Below the pieces are notes generated by a model. The model was given only the letters and a program-made list of their open reading frames with translations. It was not told the origin of the DNA and ran no database searches. Below are positions 16,667 through 25,991 of a stretch of DNA of 64,000 bases, piece by piece. Source of the DNA: CAVSRC01 sp963762605 (GTDB taxonomy: Bacteria; Pseudomonadota; Alphaproteobacteria; Rhizobiales; Kaistiaceae); NCBI GenBank assembly GCA_963762605.1, contig CAVXLJ010000031.1, positions 62,001 to 126,000 on the forward strand, written 5' to 3'. How positions within the stretch are numbered: the first letter of the stretch is position 1; the number at the start of each line of letters is the position of its first letter. The translations under genes and the position numbers were made by a program.

Positions 16667-17815
16667 TCACATCTGCGCAAGCTGTTCGATCATCTGGCGG
16701 AACACCGGTGGCCACCACATGCCCTTGGGGAAGCGCTCGCTCAGCCGCGCGATGACCACCTGGTGCTTCGGCGAAACGTAGATGTGCTGGCCGAGCGCGC
16801 CCATGGCGAAGAAGTCGTGCTCGTCCGCGCTCACTTCGTGACCCCACCAGAAGTGCTTGTAATACGTCTTGCCGGCAGCGAAGACCCGACCCCACGGCAG
16901 CCGATCATAATAGCTGAACCATTCCGGGTCGCGGCGCGCCCCCTCCGGGCCGGTACTCGCGCCAACCCAGTCCGCCGGCACGATCTGCTCGCCCCGCCAT
17001 TGGCCGTGGTTGAGGAAAAGGACCCCGAATTTGGCCAAGTCCAGCGCAGTGGCGTTGAGGCCGCTCTCCAGGTGAACGCAGGCGTGTCGCTGACTGTCGA
17101 TCGACAGGCTCGCAGGATACGCCGCGCCAATTCGCTGCCAAAGCCGCCGTTCGAAGATATCTGCCACTGGCTCGCCCATGACCCGCTCGAGAATCATGCC
17201 AGCGAGGAAGAGGTGGTAGTCGTTGTAGTGGAAATTGCGCCCGACTGGATCGGTGACCGGCGCCTGCATGGCGGCGGCACGGCAATCCGGCGAATAATAG
17301 CAGATCGCATCGTCCTGCCAGGGCAACGGCCCGGCCACGTATCGGATGCCGGAGCGCATTTCCATGAGGTGGCGAAGCGTCAATTCGCCCTTCCGGTGGC
17401 CGGCCAGTTCCGGCAGGAACTCGGAAATCGGCGCGTCGATCGTGGCAATGCGTCCGTCGCCGACGGCAATGCCGAGAAGCGCCGAAGTGAAGGACTTGGT
17501 GACCGAAAAGCAGCGGTTGATCGTCTCGCGCGCGCCACCGTTGGCGTAGTGCTCGTAGACGAGCTTGCCCTTTGCAATGACAACAAGGCCGGTCGTTCCA
17601 GTGCGGTCGAGCACGGTTTCGAGCGGCGCGGAAACCTGCCCCGCCGGCGACCGTGTTGTAATCAGGCCAAATGTTGCCGGGCGGTCGGCCAGCTCAAAAT
17701 CAAATGGCGTTGCGGACGGCCGCAGAACGACCTTCGGGAAGCGCCGATGATCACCATTGGTCGGCCGGTTCCACAGAACGTAGCGGCCGAAGCGCGTTGC
17801 CGTGAGGATGCTCAT
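16667..17815 (-). CDS. Serine hydrolase, class C beta-lactamase/penicillin-binding-protein fold
   Basis: Protein of 382 residues with the catalytic S-x-x-K motif S104-V-T-K107 (NRCFSVTKSFTSALLG) and a Tyr-Asn dyad in FHYNDYHLFLAG in place of the usual YxN. The fold family includes esterases, D-aminopeptidases and beta-lactamases, so the substrate is unknown. No clear signal peptide, so probably cytoplasmic. An in-frame TTG lies two codons before the chosen ATG. It follows the DUF998 gene by ten bases, and both lie between two tRNA-Asn copies. Confidence 0.82.
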   Translation of the reverse strand: MSILTATRFGRYVLWNRPTNGDHRRFPKVVLRPSATPFDFELADRPATFGLITTRSPAGQVSAPLETVLDRTGTTGLVVIAKGKLVYEHYANGGARETINRCFSVTKSFTSALLGIAVGDGRIATIDAPISEFLPELAGHRKGELTLRHLMEMRSGIRYVAGPLPWQDDAICYYSPDCRAAAMQAPVTDPVGRNFHYNDYHLFLAGMILERVMGEPVADIFERRLWQRIGAAYPASLSIDSQRHACVHLESGLNATALDLAKFGVLFLNHGQWRGEQIVPADWVGASTGPEGARRDPEWFSYYDRLPWGRVFAAGKTYYKHFWWGHEVSADEHDFFAMGALGQHIYVSPKHQVVIARLSERFPKGMWWPPVFRQMIEQLAQM

Positions 17816-17825
17816 GACCAACTCG

Positions 17826-18479
17826 TCACGCGCCGGTTGACGATGGCGAACCGGCCGCGCGGATCACGCCGACAGCCGCCAGCAGCAGCCACGCTTCACG
17901 CAGCACGATGAAGATCTTCTCGGCGAGCCCGGCCACGGGCTGGCGCGATGCCATGACACCGATGACGCCGACAAAGGCAATCACCATCAGCCAGGCCAGA
18001 GCACGCAACGGTCCGGCGAATCGTTTCAGTTCGTTTCGGCGGGAGAACGCGCTGGACACCAGCAGAGCTCCGGTGAACGCTGCGATCCACCCGATCAGCG
18101 CCGCCAGTGCATGGATGCCGCCCGCGGCGCCATGTGGAAATTCGCCGGGCTTGAGAATCTCGGTCGGAAAGATGGCGGTCAGCGCATAGGTCAGCCCGAA
18201 CACGGCGATGAGAACCGCCCCGACCTTCGCGGACATCCCGGTCGGCAATTGCCGGAACAGGGCCACAGACAGCGCCAGGCAGCCGACCACCGTCACCCAG
18301 TAGGCGCTGGTATAGATGAAGCCATAGGCGCCCACCGCATAGTCGGAAATGTAGTTGCGCACCGGACTGAATGCCGGATTGAGCAGATGCACCGCGATCC
18401 CGGCGCACAAGTAATAGATGTTCGTCACCGCCGCGAACACGGCCAAACGTGCCGCCGTCGCATCACGTGCGAAAGACAT
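17826..18479 (-). CDS. DUF998-family membrane protein
   Basis: A 217-residue integral membrane protein with six predicted helices and the DUF998 landmarks: FSPVRNYISDYAVGAYGFIY, FPTEI, and HGAAGGIHALAALIGW. DUF998 proteins have no settled role. It is the promoter-proximal gene of a two-gene unit with the serine hydrolase. Both are bounded by tRNA-Asn and its degenerate copy. Confidence 0.83.
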   Translation of the reverse strand: MSFARDATAARLAVFAAVTNIYYLCAGIAVHLLNPAFSPVRNYISDYAVGAYGFIYTSAYWVTVVGCLALSVALFRQLPTGMSAKVGAVLIAVFGLTYALTAIFPTEILKPGEFPHGAAGGIHALAALIGWIAAFTGALLVSSAFSRRNELKRFAGPLRALAWLMVIAFVGVIGVMASRQPVAGLAEKIFIVLREAWLLLAAVGVIRAAGSPSSTGA

Positions 18480-18627
18480 TGATTTGCCCCTCTACCGCGC
18501 CCAGGGCGGCGTCGGTAATCCCGGTCGATTCGTGTGTCAATTGTCATCTGCGGATAGTCGCCGCGGCCCGCTTTTGACGAGCGGACCAGGTGGTATCCAC
18601 GGGTACGCCCGCGGCGTCGCGTGCCTA

Positions 18628-18705
18628 TTCCCGGTAGCGCAGTTGGTCGAGCAAGCGGCTGTTAACCGCTGGGTCGCTGGTTCGAGTCCGGCCCCGGGGG
18701 AGCCA
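18628..18705 (+). pseudogene. Degenerate tRNA-Asn copy
   Basis: From GAGCAAGCGG through GAGTCCGGCCC this is identical to the tRNA-Asn at 16531. However, the acceptor strands have diverged (TTCCCGG against a lengthened CCCGGGGGA, two bases too long), and a D-stem pair is lost (GCGC against GAGC). Similarity continues past CCA into ACCTTTCC in both copies. It looks like a duplicated, non-functional copy left by insertion or tandem duplication at the tRNA gene. Confidence 0.75.
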
Positions 18706-18946
18706 CCTTTCCTTCCGCTGTCATTGTTGCGCCGAAGCAGCGCAAAGTGTCCTCCCTTGGCGGCTGACCAGCGTGGCCGACATGGCCCGAGGATTTCGGG
18801 TTCACCTGCCCGGCCGCTGATCTCGGACCGATCGCCCGCTCCCTGCCCCGCATTACCGATAATTCATGTCCGGGCCAACGTCCGGCAATGTTGGTTGTGC
18901 TTTTCTCAACTTGCGACAGCCGGGGCGACTTTGAGGGAGGTCCCAA

Positions 18947-19366
18947 ATGGCAGATAAGACCCTCGGCCAGCGATGGTCGGAATACCGGCCGACGAAAAGC
19001 ATCTGGTTTTGGTCGTGTGTCGCTTCGATCGTCGGTACCATCATCGTCGGATTCGCCTGGGGCGGCTGGACAACGAGCTACCAGGCATCGCAGATGAGTG
19101 CTGCAGCCGCCGATCATGCGGAAGCGAAGCTTGCGGCCGCCTATTGCGTGAGCGCGTTCGAAAACGCCCCCAACGCCACCGCGGAATTCGCCGCACTCAA
19201 GAAGGCAAACAGCTGGGATCGCAGCGGTCTCATCGACAAAGGCGGCTGGGACAAGCTGCCGGGCGAGAAGCAGCCGGTCAACGGCGCCGCCGATCTCTGC
19301 GTCAACAAGCTGATGAGCGCCAAGCTGCTCACGCCGGTCAAGGCGACCACGACGACCTCCGGCTGA
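18947..19366 (+). CDS. Conserved hypothetical membrane-anchored protein
   Basis: Protein of 139 residues. A single N-terminal helix (SCVASIVGTIIVGFAWGGWT, residues 24-43) anchors an Ala-rich periplasmic domain containing two cysteines (AAYCVSAF and DLCVNKL) and ending in a Thr-rich tail. A good GGGAGG ribosome site precedes the ATG. This type is frequent in Rhizobiales genomes but has no known role. Confidence 0.7.
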   Translation: MADKTLGQRWSEYRPTKSIWFWSCVASIVGTIIVGFAWGGWTTSYQASQMSAAAADHAEAKLAAAYCVSAFENAPNATAEFAALKKANSWDRSGLIDKGGWDKLPGEKQPVNGAADLCVNKLMSAKLLTPVKATTTTSG

Positions 19367-19667
19367 CGCAGACTTCGCCCGACCGCCGTGTGGCAAACAA
19401 ACGCGCAGGCCTCGGAGCGGAGCCGAGCCAGCGACACACCGGCGGAGATCAGACCAGCCCGCCCACCGACCGGTTTCGCCGCTGCGCGCGCGGCCGGTGG
19501 GATCGGCCGCGCTCCGCGGCGACCGGCCATTGCGCCTCTGGCAGCGCCACCCGCCGCTTAACCTTAACCCATGATAATTCTAATCAATTCGGCCCAAACC
19601 ACCTCGCCGCTCGTATGATCGCTGCCTAGGTCTCCGGTCAGCCACATCCGGAGAAGGAGCGGCAAGA
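19367..19667. other. Intergenic region with likely acyltransferase promoter
   Basis: About 300 bases without a convincing gene. The left two thirds are G+C-rich and contain GGCCGG-type dyads. The right third holds an A+T-rich patch (TTAACCTTAACCCATGATAA) roughly 100 bp ahead of the acyltransferase start, the likely promoter zone. No RNA gene is recognised. Confidence 0.4.
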
Positions 19668-20696
19668 ATGGGCATGGATCGCGATCGCGTCGCCTGGGTC
19701 GACTACGCCAAGGGCTTCTGCATCATCATGGTGGTGATGATGCACTCGACGCTCGGCGTCGAGAAGGCGGCCGACGCGGCCGGCTGGATGGGCTACGTCG
19801 TCGCCTTCGCCAAACCGTTCCGCATGCCCGATTTCTTCATGATCGCCGGCCTGTTCCTGGCGCGCGTCATCGACCGCGACTGGCGCACCTATCTCGACAA
19901 GAAGGTCTTCCACTTCGGCTATTTCTACGTCCTGTGGCTGACCATCCAGTTCGCCTTCAAGCTGCCGGAAATCGCCGCGGGCGGCGGCGCGCCGGAAGTG
20001 CTGCGCGCCTATCTCGTCGCCTTCCTCGATCCCTTCGGCACCATCTGGTTCATTTACCTGCTGCCGATCTTCTTTGTCGTCGTGAAGGCGACCAGGAACA
20101 TCGTGCCGTGGTGGCTGATCTGGCTGATCGGCGCCGGCCTGCAGATGTCCAATCTGAACACTGGCTGGGTCATCCCCGACGAATTCGCCCTGCGCTTCGT
20201 CTATTTCTATTCGGGCTACGTCTTCGCCCCGGTGATCTTCCGCTATGCCGCCACGGTGCTGCGCTACGGCTGGGCCGCCGTCGCCTATCTCGCCGTCTGG
20301 GGCGTGGTCGAAGCCTACGCCGTCTTTCACGGCTATTCCGAGCTGCCCGGTATCGGGCTCGCCCTTGGCTTCGTCGGCGCCATCGCCGTCGTCACGCTGT
20401 CGACCATCCTGTCGAAGAGCGATCTCATGGCGCCGGTGCGCTATTGCGGGCGCAACTCCATCGTCATCTACCTGGCTTTCTTCCTGCCGATGGCCGCCAC
20501 CCGCATCGCGCTCTTGAAAACCGGAGTCATCAGCGATCTCGGCACGGTCTCGGTGCTCGTGACGGCGGCCGGTGTCGTCTTCCCGCTGGTGCTCTTCTGG
20601 CTGGTCCGCAACACGCCGTTCGGCTTCCTGTTCAAGCGGCCGCAATGGGCACACCTGCAGATCGCGCCGCGCCCGGCGATGGTGCCCGCGGAATAA
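19668..20696 (+). CDS. Acyltransferase family 3 (OpgC/OafA-like) membrane protein
   Basis: A 342-residue polytopic protein with about ten helices. The N-terminal signature RVAWVDYAKGFCIIMVVMMH, with its catalytic-type His, and RMPDFFMIAGLFLARV are typical of acyltransferase_3 proteins that transfer acyl or succinyl groups onto surface glycans. Substrate unknown. The start ATG is preceded by GGAGAAGGAGCGG. No glycan cluster adjoins it. Confidence 0.87.
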   Translation: MGMDRDRVAWVDYAKGFCIIMVVMMHSTLGVEKAADAAGWMGYVVAFAKPFRMPDFFMIAGLFLARVIDRDWRTYLDKKVFHFGYFYVLWLTIQFAFKLPEIAAGGGAPEVLRAYLVAFLDPFGTIWFIYLLPIFFVVVKATRNIVPWWLIWLIGAGLQMSNLNTGWVIPDEFALRFVYFYSGYVFAPVIFRYAATVLRYGWAAVAYLAVWGVVEAYAVFHGYSELPGIGLALGFVGAIAVVTLSTILSKSDLMAPVRYCGRNSIVIYLAFFLPMAATRIALLKTGVISDLGTVSVLVTAAGVVFPLVLFWLVRNTPFGFLFKRPQWAHLQIAPRPAMVPAE

Positions 20697-20758
20697 ACTG
20701 TTAGTGACAATCGCATTTGTAAGTTGCGCGACAGCGGTCGTCACGTGACCCTCCCGCC

Positions 20759-22261
20759 ATGCCAAGATTCGCCGAGCAGGGACCCACGCTCGTCTGGTTT
20801 CGCGACGATCTGAGGCTGGCGGACAATCCGGCGCTCGCCGCCGCCTGCCGGCGCGGCGCGCCGGTTGTCCTGCTCTATGTCCATGACGAGGAAAGCCCGG
20901 AGATCCGCCCGCTCGGCGGCGCGGCCCGCTGGTGGCTGCATCAGTCGCTGCACAATCTCGGCGAGCGCTTCGGCGCCGCCGGCCACACCCTCGTCCTGCG
21001 CCATGGCCGCGCCGACGCGGTCGTGCCGGAGGTTGCCGGCGCCTGCGGCGCCGCCGCCGTCTACTGGAACCAGCGCTACGGCCCCGCCGCCGCGCTCGAT
21101 GAGCGGGTCGCCGCATCGATGCCCAACACCGGCATCGTCACCGCTTCCTTCGCAGCCAATCTCCTGTTTGCGCCCGCCGCTATCCGCACGACCGCCGGCG
21201 GCACATTTCAGGTCTTCACCGCCTTCCGGCGCGCCCTTCGCGAGATGGGCGATCCCCCGCATCCCCTGCCCAGGCCAGCGAGCATCCCCCCGGGTGTCCC
21301 CGTCAGGAGCGACAGTCTCGACAGCTTCAACCTCATTCCGGCAGGGCACGACTGGACGGCAAGCATCCACGACGCCTGGCAGCCGGGCGAACCGGGCGCC
21401 ACGACGGCACTTGCCGCCTTCGTCGCGCGCATCGAACGCTACACCGCAGACCGCGACCGGCCGGCGGCAGAGGCCACCTCGCGTCTCTCGCCCCACCTGC
21501 GCTTTGGCGAGATCAGCCCCCGCCAGGTCTGGCACGCCATGGCCGGCACGCTTGCCGCCGCGGTGCGCGACAAATTCCTGTCCGAACTCACCTGGCGGGA
21601 ATTCGCCTGGCACCTCCTCGACGACCGCCCCGACCTTGGCGAGGTCAACCTGAAACCAGCCTTCGACGATTTTCCCTGGGCCGAGAGCTATGCCGACGAC
21701 ATCTGGGCCTGGCGCCGCGGGCGCACCGGCTATCCGATCGTCGATGCCGGCATGCGCCAGCTATGGACGACCGGCTGGATGCACAACCGGGTGCGCATGG
21801 TCGCGGCATCGTTTCTGGTCAAGCACCTGCTCGCCGACTGGCGCATCGGCGAGGAGTGGTTCTGGGACACGCTGGTCGACGCCGACCCGGCGAGCAATCC
21901 GGTCAACTGGCAGTGGGTGGCCGGCTCAGGGCCCGATGCGCAACCCTTCTTCCGCATCTTCAATCCCGTCCTGCAGGGCGGGAAGTTCGACCGAGATGGC
22001 GCCTATGTCCGCCGTTGGGTGCCTGAACTCGCCGGCCTGCCGGATTCCTTCATCCACAAGCCTTGGGCGGCACCTGAGGATGTGCTGGCAAGCGCCGGTG
22101 TGCGCCTCGGCGCCAGCTATCCCCGGCCGATCGTCGACCACGCGCAGGCGCGCCAGCGGGCGCTGGATGCATTTGCGACGCTGAAACAGAGGGACGCCGC
22201 CACGCGACACGCGCGGACGGGCGGCAGCAAACCAGACCTCGAAGCGATTTCGCGGCGCTGA
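20759..22261 (+). CDS. phrB: Deoxyribodipyrimidine photolyase (class I CPD photolyase)
   Basis: Light-driven DNA repair enzyme of 500 residues. The N-terminal antenna domain starts GPTLVWFRDDLRLADNPAL. The C-terminal FAD domain contains SRLSPHLRFGEISPRQVWH, the tryptophan-rich FAD/DNA segment LTWREFAWHLL, and the signature YPIVDAGMRQLWTTGWMHNR. It ends in an Ala/Arg-rich tail. The tight WxWxxG-type sequence NWQWVAGSG is also typical. No operon partner is evident. Confidence 0.95.
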   Translation: MPRFAEQGPTLVWFRDDLRLADNPALAAACRRGAPVVLLYVHDEESPEIRPLGGAARWWLHQSLHNLGERFGAAGHTLVLRHGRADAVVPEVAGACGAAAVYWNQRYGPAAALDERVAASMPNTGIVTASFAANLLFAPAAIRTTAGGTFQVFTAFRRALREMGDPPHPLPRPASIPPGVPVRSDSLDSFNLIPAGHDWTASIHDAWQPGEPGATTALAAFVARIERYTADRDRPAAEATSRLSPHLRFGEISPRQVWHAMAGTLAAAVRDKFLSELTWREFAWHLLDDRPDLGEVNLKPAFDDFPWAESYADDIWAWRRGRTGYPIVDAGMRQLWTTGWMHNRVRMVAASFLVKHLLADWRIGEEWFWDTLVDADPASNPVNWQWVAGSGPDAQPFFRIFNPVLQGGKFDRDGAYVRRWVPELAGLPDSFIHKPWAAPEDVLASAGVRLGASYPRPIVDHAQARQRALDAFATLKQRDAATRHARTGGSKPDLEAISRR

Positions 22262-22431
22262 CGGCGTGCGACATGCCGATCGGGCGCACGGAGGAATTTC
22301 TCCCCCGTTTGCCGCTTTCGACGGGTAAACATTTCCGCCATCCGGCGTCCGACACGGCGACGGTCCTTGAAGCATCGGCCTCCGGCGAATAGTTTGCCGG
22401 CCACCGCTCTCCCGAACAGCAGCCGAACCCC

Positions 22432-23466
22432 ATGGATGTCAAACCCACCGTTGTCGATTCGATCGGCAACACACCGCTGATCTACCTCGCCGAGGCCTCC
22501 GAGCGCACCGGCTGCACGATCTACGGCAAGGCTGAATTCATGAATCCCGGGCAGTCGGTGAAGGACCGGGCGGCGCGCCAGATGATCCTCGCCGCAGAGC
22601 AGCGCGGCGATCTGCAGCCCGGCGGTCTGATCGTGGAGGCGACGGCGGGCAATACCGGTATTGGACTGGCGCTGGTCGCGGCGGCGCGCGGCTACCGCAC
22701 GATCATCGTCATCCCCGAGACCCAGAGCGACGAGAAGAAGCACGCCCTGCGGCTGGCCGGCGCTTCGCTGATCGAGGTTCCCGCCAAGCCCTACAGCGAT
22801 CCCAACAACTACCAGCACATCGGCCGCCGCCTCGCCGACCGCCTGCGCGCGCGCGAACCGAACGGCGTGCTCTTCGCCGATCAGTGGAACAACCGCGACA
22901 ACCTTATGGCCCACTATCTGACCACCGGGCCGGAGATCTGGCGGCAAACCGAGGGCACGGTCGACGCCTTCATCTGCTCGGTGGGCACCGGCGGCACGCT
23001 CGCCGGCACCTCGCGGTTCCTGCGCGAGAAGAAGGCGGACATCGTCATCGGCTGTGCCGACCCCGAGGGTGCGGCGATGTTCAGCTTCTTTTCAACCGGC
23101 ACGGCCGAAGCCAGCAAGGGCAATTCGATCACCGAGGGCATCGGGCTCGGCCGTTCGACCGCAATCGTCGAGGACATCACGGTCGAGAAGCCATACGTCA
23201 TCCCCGATTCCGAGGCGTTGCCCATTCTCTTCGCCCTCGCCGAGCACGAGGGGCTTCTGCTTGGCGGCTCGTCCGGCATCAACGTCGCCGGGGCGATCCG
23301 GCTGGCGCACGACCTTGGCCCCGGGCACACCATTGTCACCGTGCTCGCCGACCACGGCACGCGCTACCAGTCGAAGCTGTTCAACCCGGATTTCCTGCGC
23401 CAACGCAATCTGCCCGTGCCGGCCTGGCTGGAGCGCAAATCGGACATTGACGTCCCGCTTGCCTGA
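22432..23466 (+). CDS. cysK: Cysteine synthase (O-acetylserine sulfhydrylase)
   Basis: PLP enzyme of 344 residues making cysteine from O-acetylserine and sulfide. The PLP lysine is K44 in NPGQSVKDRAA; the phosphate loop is GTGGTLAGT; the substrate loop is EATAGNTGIGLALVAAARGY. It is about 25 residues longer than E. coli CysK at the C-terminus (RQRNLPVPAWLERKSDIDVP), a pattern seen in the CysK2-like proteins of alphaproteobacteria. The next gene, alaX, starts 69 bp later on the same strand. Confidence 0.93.
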   Translation: MDVKPTVVDSIGNTPLIYLAEASERTGCTIYGKAEFMNPGQSVKDRAARQMILAAEQRGDLQPGGLIVEATAGNTGIGLALVAAARGYRTIIVIPETQSDEKKHALRLAGASLIEVPAKPYSDPNNYQHIGRRLADRLRAREPNGVLFADQWNNRDNLMAHYLTTGPEIWRQTEGTVDAFICSVGTGGTLAGTSRFLREKKADIVIGCADPEGAAMFSFFSTGTAEASKGNSITEGIGLGRSTAIVEDITVEKPYVIPDSEALPILFALAEHEGLLLGGSSGINVAGAIRLAHDLGPGHTIVTVLADHGTRYQSKLFNPDFLRQRNLPVPAWLERKSDIDVPLA

Positions 23467-23535
23467 AGCAGCACTGGCATCGCGCCCGCCCTAGCGGCTA
23501 GTCTGGGTGAAACCTTTTCATCCGGACCGCGCGCC

Positions 23536-24246
23536 ATGGCCACCGAACTCCTCTTCCGCAGCGACGCCTATCTCAACGAAACCCAGGCGACGGTCGTCGC
23601 CGTCAACGACCGCCGCGGCATCGTGCTCGACCGCACGGTGTTCTACGCGACCGGCGGCGGCCAGCCCGGCGACACGGGGACGCTGCGCCGTCCCGGCGGT
23701 GATATCGCCATTGCCACAACGGTTTACGGCGACGACAAGAGCCAGATCGTGCATGTCCCGGGTGATGGCGAGCCGCTGCCGGAACCCGGGGAGACGCTGA
23801 CCGCCGTGCTCGACTGGGAGCGGCGCCATCGCCACATGCGCATTCACACCGGCCTGCACCTGCTCTCCGTCATCCTCCCCTTCCCGGTCACCGGCGGTTC
23901 GATCGGTGCCGAGGAGGGCCGGCTCGATTTCGACATCGACGGCGAGGTGCCGCCCAAGGAGGAGATCGAGGCGCGCCTCAATGCGCTCGTCGTCGCCGAC
24001 TATCCGGTCAGCGACGAGTGGATCACCGACGAGGAAATGGCTGCCAATCCGGGCCTGGTGAAGACCATGAAGGTCAAGCCGCCGATGGGGTCGGGGCGCG
24101 TGCGGCTGGTCAGGATCGGCGACATCGACCTGCAGCCCTGCGGCGGCACCCATGTGCGCTCGACCGCCGAGATCGGCCCGCTAGTGATTGGCAAGATGGA
24201 AAGCAAGGGCCGCCAGAACCGGCGCGTGCGCATCCGCTTCGCCTGA
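23536..24246 (+). CDS. AlaX-type trans-editing alanyl-tRNA deacylase
   Basis: Free-standing editing domain of 236 residues, related to the AlaRS editing domain, that hydrolyses mischarged Ser- or Gly-tRNA(Ala). Zinc ligands are visible as H104-x3-H108 (MRIHTGLHLL) and C202-x3-H206 (PCGGTHVRST). FYATGGGQPGDTG at residues 36-48 is the conserved N-terminal motif. Length fits the AlaX-M class. It lies downstream of cysK and may be co-transcribed. Confidence 0.93.
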   Translation: MATELLFRSDAYLNETQATVVAVNDRRGIVLDRTVFYATGGGQPGDTGTLRRPGGDIAIATTVYGDDKSQIVHVPGDGEPLPEPGETLTAVLDWERRHRHMRIHTGLHLLSVILPFPVTGGSIGAEEGRLDFDIDGEVPPKEEIEARLNALVVADYPVSDEWITDEEMAANPGLVKTMKVKPPMGSGRVRLVRIGDIDLQPCGGTHVRSTAEIGPLVIGKMESKGRQNRRVRIRFA

Positions 24247-24263
24247 AGTAGCGGCAGCGAGGC

Positions 24264-24890
24264 TCAACGCTGTTCGAAGGCGAGGCGCAGGCCCAGCGCG
24301 CAGAAGATTCCGCCCACCACCTTGCTTTGCCATTTCAGCACGCTCGGATTGCGGCGGAGAAAGTCGCCGAGACGCCCGGCGCTCACCGCATAGACGACCG
24401 TGCTGACAAGTCCGAGCAGGACGTAGAGGACGCCCAGAACGGATAACTGAAGCGCGACCGAGCCGTTCTCCGGCCGCACGAATTGCGGCAGGAAGGCGAG
24501 AAAGAACAGCGCGGTCTTCGGATTGAGCACCTCCGCCAGAATCGCCTGACGATACGCCTTGCTGGCCGAGATCGGCGGTGCGCGCCGGATGAAGCCGGTG
24601 GGCGCCTTTTCCAGGATCGCGCGAATGCCGAGGTAAACGAGATAAGCAGCGCCGATATATTTGATGACGCTGAACAGCATGGCCGAGGCGGCGATGATCG
24701 CCGAAATGCCGATGATCGCCATGAATGTGTGGACGACGTCGCCCGTCGCAATGCCCGAGCCCGTGGCAATACCGACCTTTGTCCCCGAACTCGCCGCCCG
24801 CGTCACGGTGAGCAGCGTGGCGGGCCCGGGAATAAACACGAAGCCCAACACGATCGCGACATAGGTGATCAGCGTTGCCGGGTCGATCAT
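24264..24890 (-). CDS. LysE/RhtB-family amino-acid exporter
   Basis: Inner-membrane exporter of 208 residues with six helices. The family motif FIPGPATLLTVTRAASSGTK lies after helix 1, and AILAEVLNPKTALFFLAFLP is the second conserved segment. The start MIDPATLITY was preferred over an upstream Met that would add an unusual basic stretch. The transported amino acid is unknown. It is convergent with alaX and divergent from the sulfurtransferase. Confidence 0.92.
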   Translation of the reverse strand: MIDPATLITYVAIVLGFVFIPGPATLLTVTRAASSGTKVGIATGSGIATGDVVHTFMAIIGISAIIAASAMLFSVIKYIGAAYLVYLGIRAILEKAPTGFIRRAPPISASKAYRQAILAEVLNPKTALFFLAFLPQFVRPENGSVALQLSVLGVLYVLLGLVSTVVYAVSAGRLGDFLRRNPSVLKWQSKVVGGIFCALGLRLAFEQR

Positions 24891-25004
24891 TGGTCGGCTC
24901 CTTTGCGTTGGCGCCGGCAGAAGCCGATCTGCGGCGAAAGGCAATGCGGCCCTCTCCGTCCTGCCCTCTCGACGAGGCGCCTGTCAAACCGATACAAGAC
25001 TTTC

Positions 25005-25862
25005 ATGACCGACCGCTCGCGCTGGCTCGTTTCCACCGATTGGCTCGCCGCCCATCTCGGCGATCCCGATCTCGTCATCCTCGACGGCAGCTGGTTCCTG
25101 CCCGGCAGCGGCCGCGACGCGCGCGCCGAATACGCGGCCGCGCATATTCCTGGCGCGATCTTCTTCGACATCGACGCCATCGCCGACACCACCAATCCCC
25201 TGCCCCACATGCTGCCTTCGGCCGAACAGTTCGCCGAGGCCGTCGGCGCGCTTGGCATCGGCAATGCGAGCAAGATCGTCTGCTATGACAGTCTCGGCAT
25301 CTATTCCTCGCCGCGCGTCTGGTGGACGTTCAAGGTCATGGGCGCCGCTGACGTCGTCGTCCTCGACGGCGGCCTGCCGGCGTGGAAGGCAGAGGGCCGG
25401 CCGCTGGACGACCAGCCGGTCAGCCGGCCGCCGCAGAGCTTCTCCGCCCATCTCGATGCCGACGCCGCGCGCGACATGATGCAGGTGCGCGACGGGGTGG
25501 CGGCGAAAGCCTTCCAGCTCGTCGACGCCCGCCCGGCGGCGCGCTTCCGCGGCGAAGCGCCGGAGCCCCGCAACTGGGTCAAGAGCGGTCGCGTTCCCGG
25601 CAGCTACAACGTGCCCTTGTCCGAACTGGTTTCCGATGGCCGGCTGAAGGATGCGGAGACGATCCGGGCCGCTTTCGTCGCCGCCGGCGTCGACCTCGCC
25701 AAGCCGATCGTCACCAGTTGCGGCTCTGGCGTGAACGCCACCCTGCTGACGCTGGCCCTCGACACCATCGGCGTCGGCAGCGCCGTCTATGACGGCTCAT
25801 GGACCGAATGGGGCGCCCGCGACGATATGCCGATCGCCACCGGCCCCGGCCCGGATCGCTGA
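25005..25862 (+). CDS. sseA: 3-mercaptopyruvate sulfurtransferase SseA
   Basis: Two-rhodanese-domain enzyme of 285 residues that transfers sulfur from 3-mercaptopyruvate to thiophilic acceptors. The N-terminal inactive rhodanese includes AHIPGAIFFDIDAIAD; the C-terminal active one has GRVPGSYNVPLSEL and the catalytic loop SCGSGVNA with Cys239. The CGSG(V/T) loop is the mercaptopyruvate type rather than thiosulfate rhodanese. A longer in-frame ORF starting inside lysE is spurious. Nearby cysK and metC make a loose sulfur-metabolism neighbourhood. Confidence 0.93.
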   Translation: MTDRSRWLVSTDWLAAHLGDPDLVILDGSWFLPGSGRDARAEYAAAHIPGAIFFDIDAIADTTNPLPHMLPSAEQFAEAVGALGIGNASKIVCYDSLGIYSSPRVWWTFKVMGAADVVVLDGGLPAWKAEGRPLDDQPVSRPPQSFSAHLDADAARDMMQVRDGVAAKAFQLVDARPAARFRGEAPEPRNWVKSGRVPGSYNVPLSELVSDGRLKDAETIRAAFVAAGVDLAKPIVTSCGSGVNATLLTLALDTIGVGSAVYDGSWTEWGARDDMPIATGPGPDR

Positions 25863-25991
25863 CCGGCAACCAATTCCTGACTGACTGACCTGTTCATTCC
25901 TCGTTCAAGTCGCACCGCCTAACACCGGCGCGATCGGTGGGCGGCGCCCGCCGCGGCCCCAACCGGGGCCCGAACCCGCGAGGAATCACGA

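Noticed and set aside
18628..18705. Second functional tRNA-Asn
   Set aside because: The acceptor stem has two extra bases and the D-stem a mismatch.
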